The notes under the pieces are model-generated. The model searched no databases and was not told where the DNA came from. It saw nothing but the letters and a program-made list of their open reading frames with translations. A stretch of DNA of 64,000 nucleotides, taken from NCBI GenBank assembly GCA_013414795.1, contig CP058732.1, forward strand, positions 124,001-188,000, given 5' to 3'. How positions within the stretch are numbered: the stretch's first letter is position 1; each line of letters starts with the position of its first letter. A program made the position numbers and the translations under genes. Source of the DNA: Candidatus Kapaibacterium sp. (GTDB lineage Bacteria; Bacteroidota; Ignavibacteria; Kapaibacteriales; UBA2268). This document shows positions 1 through 7,609 of this stretch, piece by piece.

Positions 1-1868
1 TCAGTCACTGCCTTGACAAGTTCAGCATTGTCCATAAAGTTGTAATTTGGGTCCTTCACAATTCTTTGTCCATAGATTTTAATAATTGTAGTGCGGAAAC
101 TTTGCTTCTGTTCGCGGGTCTTCAATCCCATTCGCTCTTCGACACTATTTATGAAGGATTCGTCAATTTTAAGCGAAACCAGTTTGCCAGTTCGAGGGTC
201 GCGATAAGTCCAAATCTTATCAGAACCAAGATTTTTGGCGTCGATGCCGATAATCATATTCACATAATTCATAACATCGCGTTCGATTGCGTCCGGTTCG
301 TCCATATAAGCATTGAAAATCGAAGTCAAAACATTTTGACGATAAAGTTGCTTGGCAAGTTTTAAATCCTCGAAATATTTAACGCGGTCATTCGGGTCTT
401 GGACGTAATCGAGAATTACAGTTTCCAAAGCGGGGAAAATATCCCCAGCATACATACATTTTCCTTCTTGTGTTTCCGTTCGTTCCAGCAGAATTTGAAT
501 AGCACGCCCAAGATTTCTGTGTCCTAATCCCTTCTGTCCAAATCGTTTAGTTATATCCGGGTCGGCGTTTAATTCATTTATCACTTCGCTTAGAGTTTTA
601 AGCGACTTTTCTCCAGCAACTTCGCCCGCAGCAAGTTTCATCATCTCTATTGGGGTAAGTTTTTCAGACCGAGGCATACGAGTTAAAATTACTGCTACGG
701 AGGCAGTGTAGACAAGATTTGGGTCGATATGCAATTTTTCCCCAGCGAAAGTGGTCTTCTCCCAACTTCCGATTGCGTAACGAGTCAAATCCATTTGCAA
801 CTTATAATTTGTGTTGTGCGACATATAACACACACGACAACGGTCTACAATCGGGGCTTGTTCTTTTTCTTCAAGAAATCGAGCAAACTCATTATTGTTA
901 CTTGTTGCTATGATTAATGTATCGAGTGGCCATTTAAAGCCTTCTATTTCAATCGTTCTGTTTTGAATTACGCCTAAATAAACTTGTATCAAATCTTTTT
1001 TATTCTTAAAGATTTCGTCGGCAAAATGAATTCCACCGCCAGCAACGCGAGCAAGAGCCCCGCGACGCAAATCGAATCGATAAGGGTTGTCCGTATCGGC
1101 AATGTTTAACAATCGAGTGATGGATTCCTCGCCAATCAAATCGACAGCCGAGGAGGTGATTTTGTCTTTCGCAGCATATTTTCCCGTCAAAGTTCCCCTC
1201 GATTCAGAAACTGGCACTGGAACGATTTCGACAAATTCAAGCATCTTGGCGATGTTCCCGTCGCAATGTTCTCGAATTTGATTCCAAATGTAATATGTGC
1301 AGGCTCCAAGTGGGCGATAAAGTTTGTAGAAACTCTCTATTTGTTGGTCTTTTGCCCCAAGTTTCTGCAAGAAGTCGATGTTCTTGTCTCGTTCTTCGAA
1401 AAGGTTCAAAGCCAAAATCATTGGGTCTTCGAAAGTTTGCGATTCGATTTCGCGAATTTTTCCATATCTGCCCAATTGGTCGACATTTTTGAACTTGAAA
1501 GTGTAGCGACGATTTTCCGGCTTTGAAATGAAATTGCGATAAAGATGCATTAGAAAATCGACGAAGAAAGTTTTGCCATTGCCGGGCTCGCCGATTAGAA
1601 CAAAAGCCATTTCGGCGGAAGAACCCCCTTCGGCAGCATCTTTAACAAACGATACAAGGCTATTAATTTCGTCGAACATACCAATTAGGTGCTTCTTTCC
1701 TTCGCGAAAAACAAGGAAATCGTACGTTGGTCTACCGTTTACAATCACTTTTGCAATTTTCGATGGGTCGCCAAGTATCATTCTGGTAATAGATTGGAAC
1801 ACATTTTCAAAGCGTCGTTTACCTTCAATTACGCTTTTAATATGAAATTCAAGCGTGGAACTTTCCAT
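1..1868 (-). CDS. prkA: PrkA-family serine protein kinase (3' end beyond window)
   Basis: This gene encodes a cytoplasmic PrkA/YeaG-type serine kinase with an AAA+ core, a family tied to stress and stationary-phase regulation. The ATG at 1868 is preceded by AGGAAA and opens 622 readable codons with no stop before the left edge. The Walker A motif GEPGNGKT lies near residue 100. Further on are the family-typical stretches GGGIHFADEIFKNKKD and ATSNNNEF, and a C-terminal half with REQKQSFR-type residues. E. coli YeaG is about 640 residues long, so only a short C-terminal tail should be missing. The usual partners (a YeaH-like VWA protein and SpoVR) would lie to the left, outside the window. Confidence 0.9.
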   Translation of the reverse strand, partial: MESSTLEFHIKSVIEGKRRFENVFQSITRMILGDPSKIAKVIVNGRPTYDFLVFREGKKHLIGMFDEINSLVSFVKDAAEGGSSAEMAFVLIGEPGNGKTFFVDFLMHLYRNFISKPENRRYTFKFKNVDQLGRYGKIREIESQTFEDPMILALNLFEERDKNIDFLQKLGAKDQQIESFYKLYRPLGACTYYIWNQIREHCDGNIAKMLEFVEIVPVPVSESRGTLTGKYAAKDKITSSAVDLIGEESITRLLNIADTDNPYRFDLRRGALARVAGGGIHFADEIFKNKKDLIQVYLGVIQNRTIEIEGFKWPLDTLIIATSNNNEFARFLEEKEQAPIVDRCRVCYMSHNTNYKLQMDLTRYAIGSWEKTTFAGEKLHIDPNLVYTASVAVILTRMPRSEKLTPIEMMKLAAGEVAGEKSLKTLSEVINELNADPDITKRFGQKGLGHRNLGRAIQILLERTETQEGKCMYAGDIFPALETVILDYVQDPNDRVKYFEDLKLAKQLYRQNVLTSIFNAYMDEPDAIERDVMNYVNMIIGIDAKNLGSDKIWTYRDPRTGKLVSLKIDESFINSVEERMGLKTREQKQSFRTTIIKIYGQRIVKDPNYNFMDNAELVKAVT

Positions 1869-1948
1869 TTCATTTTCCTAAATAACAATAATCAATCTAT
1901 TCAAATTATGAAATTTTTTTCTATAATAATACAATTTTAAAAAGAAAA

Positions 1949-1968
1949 GGGGGCAAATCCTTGCCCCC
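1949..1968 (-). terminator. Rho-independent terminator of the TonB receptor gene
   Basis: This is a perfect 8-bp stem (GGGGGCAA/TTGCCCCC) with a 4-base loop. On the minus strand it is followed by a TTTTCTTTTT tract, 24 bases after the receptor stop codon. It separates that gene from prkA. Confidence 0.85.
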
Positions 1969-1991
1969 ACGAGTTCAAATTTCGAATCAAA

Positions 1992-3860
1992 TTAAAAGTT
2001 CTGGTCGAAAAGTATTCTAAAACTAATTGTACGACCGGGGTCGAACACTTTTATCCCAGCAGAATATGGATCGCGTGCAAAGGAAAGGTATCGCGAATAG
2101 TTGTGATTCAGTAAATTGTCAACCTCGAGTACGAAACGGAATGGCTTCCAATCGTATGCAATACTTATACCGACTGTATTCCAAGCCGAAGATGGCACTT
2201 CCTTCAATCCTAAATCGACGCGCTTTTGAGCATTTTCCCAGCGATGGTAAACAGAAACTGTGAAATTCCACACAGTTGGGAAATTAATCGTATTAGTCCA
2301 AGTCAATGGTGCAATTTCTGGCAAAGGTTTTTTGTTATCTTGGTTTTCACCCCAGAAAAAGTTCAACTCGGAGGAGAACCATTCATAGTGGAATTTCAAG
2401 TAACTACTTAAAATGGTCGCTTTAACATTTTTGTAAGTTACCCTTGGTTGTTGTCCAGCGACAGTGTCTGGGGCTGGAAGCACGTAGTTCCACAAATAGT
2501 TTCCGCTAAACCCAAACTCAAAGTAATCGACAAACGAAAATTCGAGCGAAACATTCGACTTTACAGTTTGCTTCAAATTGCTATTACCAATCCAATTTTG
2601 GTTAGGTCTGCGTATAGTTATGTAAAGTTGTTCTGGGCTCGGGCTAATCGTAGATACTTCTGCCATAATGTTTGTCTTTATATCATTCGATATATCAATA
2701 CTTTTGGAAAAATTCAAAGCACCAAGAAGGAAAAATCGAGATTTTTTCGCTTCGGCATCGTAATTTTTGTGGACAAAAAGAACTGTATCATCGGAATATG
2801 AGGAATTAGCAATCCCAAGCCTTACTCGTGCATTTACAAATTTCAAGTCGAAATTGTAATTACCCGATGCAGAAATGTCCCAAATTCCTGGTAAAGCTCG
2901 ATTTGTAAACTTCTTATTCATCATCTTGCTGAAAACATAATTATTTGCATCCCAGCGACGAGCAACAACATCAAAATATTTACCACTCAAACCAATCGTA
3001 AGGTTCTTTGCGTCGGTTTCCATCTCCATCGTTTTCCAACTGGAACGCAATCCATTATTCATAAGATGGGATGTGTAGTTGATATACAATTTGTTATCTT
3101 TGAATTTGACAAACCCAGTGAAAAAGTTGGTCTTTCGCTCGTCCATTCGAAGATATGGGAAAAGCACATCTTTGGAGATACTCGCTCCAACCCCGACCTC
3201 GAAATTGCCAATTGAATGTCTTATCGACGAGGTAAAATAGCGATAATCTGGCGGGGCTGGGTTATAGCCATAAAGCGAATCAAAGCCTTTCTTGTCTGCA
3301 TTCTTGTAAGGTGAACCATAAGAATATCGAACAGTTATGCCCGTGTTCAAACCTTCCCCGAATATTTGTAAGTCGTAATCATTCCTCGCCACCAGATTTC
3401 CCGAAATTAAGGAGCGGACTTTAAAATCGTTCGTTAACTCTTTTCGATTAAATTCAATTTTTCCGTAAAGATTGGAGTTTGTACTGGTTGTAGTTTTAGT
3501 TATCTTAATGCCTTCCATTTCGACGATATTAATTCTCGTTATTGGGGCATCCATACGATTTGGACAAGCACATTGAATCATTTCGCCATCGACAGTAATA
3601 GAAATGTCGTTCCTTTTGAAACCATCGAAATACACATCTTGGGTGAGAACCCCTCCACGACGAACAAGATTTAATCCTTCTTTGGAAAAGACTTCACTTT
3701 GGTAATCTGGGTTGAAAAGGTAACTCTTTTCAAATGGAATAAAGCGTTCTTTTACAATTTCAACTCCGCCAAGTTTGTATTCCCGCAAAGTATCTTTCTC
3801 GGTGGCAAAAATCTTAAACGCAAACACCAAAAGCAATAGGAAATATATGATTGTTTTCAT
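1992..3860 (-). CDS. TonB-dependent receptor, probable copper (OprC/NosA-like) transporter
   Basis: This is an outer-membrane receptor of 622 residues. It has a signal peptide (about 1-20), a plug domain (to about 145) and a beta-barrel that ends in a terminal Phe. In Pseudomonas OprC, copper is bound by a CxxxM motif in the plug and an HxM motif in a barrel loop. Here the plug carries C99-P-N-R-M103 and the barrel carries H265-L-M267, about 166 residues apart, close to the OprC spacing as I recall it. No N-terminal carboxypeptidase-like domain is seen, so it is not a SusC. The next gene upstream on the same strand is a small Cys-rich protein, which fits a metal-uptake pair. The receptor fold is certain; copper specificity is inferred from the motif. 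Confidence 0.85.
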   Translation of the reverse strand: MKTIIYFLLLLVFAFKIFATEKDTLREYKLGGVEIVKERFIPFEKSYLFNPDYQSEVFSKEGLNLVRRGGVLTQDVYFDGFKRNDISITVDGEMIQCACPNRMDAPITRINIVEMEGIKITKTTTSTNSNLYGKIEFNRKELTNDFKVRSLISGNLVARNDYDLQIFGEGLNTGITVRYSYGSPYKNADKKGFDSLYGYNPAPPDYRYFTSSIRHSIGNFEVGVGASISKDVLFPYLRMDERKTNFFTGFVKFKDNKLYINYTSHLMNNGLRSSWKTMEMETDAKNLTIGLSGKYFDVVARRWDANNYVFSKMMNKKFTNRALPGIWDISASGNYNFDLKFVNARVRLGIANSSYSDDTVLFVHKNYDAEAKKSRFFLLGALNFSKSIDISNDIKTNIMAEVSTISPSPEQLYITIRRPNQNWIGNSNLKQTVKSNVSLEFSFVDYFEFGFSGNYLWNYVLPAPDTVAGQQPRVTYKNVKATILSSYLKFHYEWFSSELNFFWGENQDNKKPLPEIAPLTWTNTINFPTVWNFTVSVYHRWENAQKRVDLGLKEVPSSAWNTVGISIAYDWKPFRFVLEVDNLLNHNYSRYLSFARDPYSAGIKVFDPGRTISFRILFDQNF

Positions 3861-3977
3861 TTTTCCTCCTCTTTATTATTTTAAATACAATTAAGTACAA
3901 AAAGAAAAAGAACAAAATGAAATAATTTAAAAAAGCGAAAATGATTAAAATCTACACCCGAGCGTATTCAACAGTAA

Positions 3978-4361
3978 TTATTGGTATTTTGGGGGCGGGG
4001 TAGGTGGTTCGCTACAATGGAAAACAATTTTTTCAGCAGTAAAAAAAAGTGGAAGATTTAATAACATTGTAAAAAATTTGCAACCCTGGCTCTGAACAAA
4101 AAACAAGTGATTACTTTCTTGCAATTTATTTTTTACTGGCAAAGGTATGGTCTTGTTTTGCTGTTCATCGCTATCTTTTTGTAGATTCGATTTTAAATGG
4201 CAACAGCCTCTACAAGTGTTGTTTGGATTTTCTCTTTCGACGCAAAGGTTCTTGACAATGTATCCATAATTTAATTTATATTCCAGCCAATAGACAAGAC
4301 CTTTGTTTGATGAAAAACCAATTAAAATTATTAGAAATAAACTTAAAAACCTACTTGCCAT
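3978..4361 (-). CDS. Small Cys-rich exported protein next to the copper-type receptor
   Basis: This 127-residue protein has an N-terminal hydrophobic segment (about 4-18), then YIVKNLCVERENPNN, CRGCCHL and a Pro-rich tail (EPPTPPPK). The pattern C-x(10)-C-x2-CC resembles a short, uncharacterised Bacteroidota family with a 'NLC...CNGKC.L' signature that I recall being found near metal-related TonB receptors. Here the usual GKC is GCC. It is co-directional with the receptor, 117 bases upstream of it. The Cys cluster could bind copper, but no catalytic domain is recognisable. A role in metal handling is inferred only from its composition and neighbour. Confidence 0.65.
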   Translation of the reverse strand: MASRFLSLFLIILIGFSSNKGLVYWLEYKLNYGYIVKNLCVERENPNNTCRGCCHLKSNLQKDSDEQQNKTIPLPVKNKLQESNHLFFVQSQGCKFFTMLLNLPLFFTAEKIVFHCSEPPTPPPKYQ

Positions 4362-4420
4362 TTAAAGACAAAAAAGTCTTAATAAGAAAAATCTAAAAAG
4401 TAAAAATACAAAAATTTTTA

Positions 4421-4816
4421 TTATTTAATAAGCAAAAAAGGGAAGGTGGTTTCGAGTACTTTGTTTGTAATAATTGAAACAATGTATACCCCATTAGCTA
4501 AATTCCGTTTTTCGATGGGTATGGAATGGTTTCCTTCGGCAAGGTAACCTAAATTTTTAAATAATACTTTTACGCCAAATATGTTCCAAACAGAAACTTC
4601 AACAATTCCACCCTTTTCAAGATTAAACGAAAGCCACGCTTCTGAATCATTTTTGTTTGGGTCGAAGATTATCCCGCCCTTGCTTTTCGATGAATAATCT
4701 TCTGTCGAAAGGTAGTAGGCAGGATATTTAGATTTATACAAGCCACAGCCACCAGTACCAGCATAGAGATAACCATCTTTGTCAACGGCAAAAGCCGTGA
4801 CACCAATGCACTCCAT
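4421..4816 (-). CDS. C-terminal fragment of frameshifted T9SS-sorted propeller protein
   Basis: This is the downstream part of a gene broken near 4816-4820. It begins in the middle of a propeller repeat (AFAVDKDGYLYAGTGGCGLY) and ends with a type IX secretion C-terminal sorting domain. That domain has the usual beta-strand layout, with NGVYIVSI about 20 residues from the end. The same repeat ends abruptly in the upstream fragment, which shifts frame within GAGGTATGG. Restoring one G there would give a continuous protein of about 698 residues. On its own this fragment has no signal peptide and would not be exported. Confidence 0.6.
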   Translation of the reverse strand: MECIGVTAFAVDKDGYLYAGTGGCGLYKSKYPAYYLSTEDYSSKSKGGIIFDPNKNDSEAWLSFNLEKGGIVEVSVWNIFGVKVLFKNLGYLAEGNHSIPIEKRNLANGVYIVSIITNKVLETTFPFLLIK

Positions 4817-6516
4817 ACCTCGTTCAATGGTTTCCAGTTTTGGTAATCAAAATGTGAGTAATAAACCCCATAATTGGACAAGAGAAACAAAGTTTCGCTG
4901 GAAGGTTCGTAATACAGAGAAATAAAATCATCTCCCGATGTTGGGGCAGGTACATTTGAAAAAGTTTTTCCACCATCTTGTGAAACCATTACTTTGTTCG
5001 GAAGTACATACAATATAACGTTGTCATACTTATCGGTCAAAATTTGCAAAATCCTTACAATATCGTTTATCTGGTAGTTTGTCCAAGATTTACCAAAATC
5101 AGTGGACTTATTCAAAGAAAGTTCCCCAAGGTAGAGATTAGACTTCGAATCTATTGCAACTTGATTTGATGTAGATAACTGAAAAGGTGGAGTTTTTTGC
5201 CAACTTCTCCCATCATCTGTTGAAAGAAAGACATCGAAAACCTTATAGTCCAAGTTTGTATCGGCTCGAAAATACTCCAAACCAATAACCACAATGGAAT
5301 CCCGCAAAATTTTGAGGAACTGGACTTTTGGGGAATTGAAACCTTGTGTCAAATTCTCCCAGTTTGCACCATTGTCTGTGGAACGAAATACTCCATTATT
5401 GTCTACAACCCAAATTCTATCTTGATTGTCGAAGAAGAAATCATTCCCCTCCTTACTTAAAGAAAATTCCTCCCAATTGTTTCCCTTGTCTTTGCTACGC
5501 ACCCAATTACCCTTATTGACATAGACATAGCCTTTTGAATCAACTTTAATGCTATAAATATTGCAAACATCAATCCCTTGACTTCTTTGAATCCAAGATA
5601 ATCCCCCATCATTTGAAACAAAAACACCTTCATTTTGGACACCAGCAAAAATTTCCCCATTTTTTCCAACTTCTAAACATAAAATCGATTGTTTGATATT
5701 AGTCTCAATTTGTTGCAATTCCCCAGTATTGTCGTTTAGGACAAATAATATGCCGCTAAAATCAAATAAAACAAGTGCAGTTGAATCATTTATGAATGTT
5801 AAATTCTTTACAGAAGAATAAATATTCGTTTTCCAAATTTCCTCGTTTCTGTAAAATTTCGAAAAATAAGCCGACCCATTTTTTTCATAATACACAATGT
5901 AGAAGTAACCTTTTGGAGAAATAAAATAGTCTAAAATATTTCCCGGAGAGGCAAAATCAGTCCAAGTTTTACCTCTATCGGTTGTGAATCGAGCCGCAGA
6001 ATTATTATTAATAGAAACGAAGATAACTGAATCTGGGACAAATTTCATTGACGAAATGATTTCAGTGGTAAATCCCAAAGGCACCCAAGATTTACCAGCA
6101 TCGAAAGTAGCCCAAATCCCAACGTCAGTTCCAGCATAAATTGTATTGTCATCCAGAATTGCAATCGAATATACTTTTCGTTTCGGAAGCCCAAAGTCCG
6201 TCCAGGTTCTTCCTTCATCTGACGAAATTTTTAGTCCAGCAGGCGAATTGATGATAAATAACGAGTCTTGAAAAATGTTAAGAAAAGAAAATTTTTCATA
6301 CAATCTTGTTATTTTTTGCCAACTTTCACCATTATCTGTGGATTTGAAGAAATATTTGCTTTTTGTCAAAGCATAAATTTGCCCCTTCGAGTTAAAGTAA
6401 AAATTGGCAATGCTTCCGCCTTTTAAACCCGAAACAAATTCCCAGTAATTTTCTGGTAAAGCATTGGTAGTGGAAATGAAAATTATCCCCAAAATAAGTA
6501 ACAAAATTCTTTTCAT
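4669..6516 (-). CDS. N-terminal fragment of frameshifted secreted BNR/sortilin-like propeller protein
   Basis: After a signal peptide (about 1-19) this reading frame holds many repeats of the BNR/Asp-box type (S-x-D-x-G-x-x-W), for example STDNGESW, SSDEGRTW and SNDGGLSW. Proteins with this fold (sortilin/WD-like beta-propellers) are common T9SS cargo in Bacteroidota and are usually surface-bound or secreted. The last ~45 residues (from about WSALVSR) no longer look like a propeller, because the frame slips by one base near 4820; the true continuation is in the overlapping fragment at 4421-4816. A sequencing error and a real inactivating mutation are equally compatible with what is seen. The ligand is unknown. 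Confidence 0.75.
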   Translation of the reverse strand: MKRILLLILGIIFISTTNALPENYWEFVSGLKGGSIANFYFNSKGQIYALTKSKYFFKSTDNGESWQKITRLYEKFSFLNIFQDSLFIINSPAGLKISSDEGRTWTDFGLPKRKVYSIAILDDNTIYAGTDVGIWATFDAGKSWVPLGFTTEIISSMKFVPDSVIFVSINNNSAARFTTDRGKTWTDFASPGNILDYFISPKGYFYIVYYEKNGSAYFSKFYRNEEIWKTNIYSSVKNLTFINDSTALVLFDFSGILFVLNDNTGELQQIETNIKQSILCLEVGKNGEIFAGVQNEGVFVSNDGGLSWIQRSQGIDVCNIYSIKVDSKGYVYVNKGNWVRSKDKGNNWEEFSLSKEGNDFFFDNQDRIWVVDNNGVFRSTDNGANWENLTQGFNSPKVQFLKILRDSIVVIGLEYFRADTNLDYKVFDVFLSTDDGRSWQKTPPFQLSTSNQVAIDSKSNLYLGELSLNKSTDFGKSWTNYQINDIVRILQILTDKYDNVILYVLPNKVMVSQDGGKTFSNVPAPTSGDDFISLYYEPSSETLFLLSNYGVYYSHFDYQNWKPLNEVWSALVSRLLPLTKMVISMLVLVAVACINLNILPTTFRQKIIHRKARAG

Positions 6517-6648
6517 TGTTCAACCCAAAAGTTAAAAAAACAAACGAACCAAGCATTTGATTTATTTCAAAGAAATTAAATATTTTTTAAAATTCAATCT
6601 TTTTTGGTAATATTACAATTTTGTATTTAGTAAAAAGAAGAAAACAAA

Positions 6649-7602
6649 ATGGAACATTACCAAGTTGCAATAGTTGGTTCTGGACCAGCGGGCTTCACCG
6701 CTGCTATTTATTCAAGTCGAGCCTTGCTTACTACGGTGCTTTTCGAGGGAATGCAACCGGGCGGACAACTTACGATAACCACAGAAGTAGAAAATTTTCC
6801 CGGCTTTCCCGACGGCGTTCAAGGACCCGAACTTATGGAACTTTTCCGACGGCAAGCCCAAAAATTTGGCACATTGACTCTTTTCGAAACAGTTAAGAAA
6901 GTCGATTTCAATGTTCGCCCCTTTCATCTTTGGACTGACGCAGAAAAAGAGTACACAGCCGATGCTGTAATAATTGCCACTGGTGCCTCGGCTAAGCGAT
7001 TGCATGCAAAAGGCGAGGACGAGTACTGGGGCTTCGGAATTTCCGCCTGTGCAACTTGCGACGGCTTCTTCTACAAAAACCAGAAGGTGTATGTAATCGG
7101 CGGTGGTGATTCAGCAATGGAAGAGGCAATGTATTTGACCCATTTCGCTTCCAGCGTTACGATAATTCATCGAAGGAAAGAGTTCCGTGCTTCGAAAATT
7201 ATGGTCAAACGTGCACAAGAAAATCCCAAAATCGATTTCTTGCTCGACTCGGTTGTCGAGGAATTCCTTGGCGAGACAAAAATGGGAATCAAGAAACTTA
7301 CCCACATTCGAGTGCGTAACGTTGTAACCAACGAAGAGCAAATTCTTCCAGCCGACGGTGTTTTCTATGCAATTGGACACACCCCAAACACTGAAATCTT
7401 CAAGCCCTTCATTGAAACTGATGCCAACGGATACATAATTACAAAAAATAAAAGCACATATACAAACATTCCTGGGGTTTTTGCTTGTGGCGATTGTCAA
7501 GACCCAACTTACCGACAAGCAGTAAGTGCTGCTGGAAGTGGTTGTATGGCTGCTATCGATGCCGAACGCTGGCTTTCCGAATATTATGCAGAACAAAAAT
7601 GA
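6649..7602 (+). CDS. trxB: Thioredoxin-disulfide reductase
   Basis: This 317-residue flavoenzyme of normal length transfers electrons from NADPH to thioredoxin in the cytoplasm. It has an FAD-binding GSGPAG motif (10-15), the redox-active CATC (C134/C137) within SACATCDGFF, an NADPH-binding GGGDSAMEEA stretch and the C-terminal FACGDCQD flavin motif. The HRR of HRRKEFRAS fits NADPH specificity. It is transcribed away from the propeller gene. An exported S9 peptidase starts 7 bases after its stop, probably in one transcript, although the two have no obvious functional link. Confidence 0.96.
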   Translation: MEHYQVAIVGSGPAGFTAAIYSSRALLTTVLFEGMQPGGQLTITTEVENFPGFPDGVQGPELMELFRRQAQKFGTLTLFETVKKVDFNVRPFHLWTDAEKEYTADAVIIATGASAKRLHAKGEDEYWGFGISACATCDGFFYKNQKVYVIGGGDSAMEEAMYLTHFASSVTIIHRRKEFRASKIMVKRAQENPKIDFLLDSVVEEFLGETKMGIKKLTHIRVRNVVTNEEQILPADGVFYAIGHTPNTEIFKPFIETDANGYIITKNKSTYTNIPGVFACGDCQDPTYRQAVSAAGSGCMAAIDAERWLSEYYAEQK

Positions 7603-7609
7603 AATAAAT

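Noticed and set aside
66-1940. Several plus-strand open frames opposite the first gene
   Set aside because: They lie antisense to a continuous minus-strand frame with clear PrkA motifs and have no family features of their own.
2448-2801. 117-codon plus-strand frame inside the TonB receptor
   Set aside because: It is antisense to barrel strands, with no signal peptide or motif; a shadow frame.
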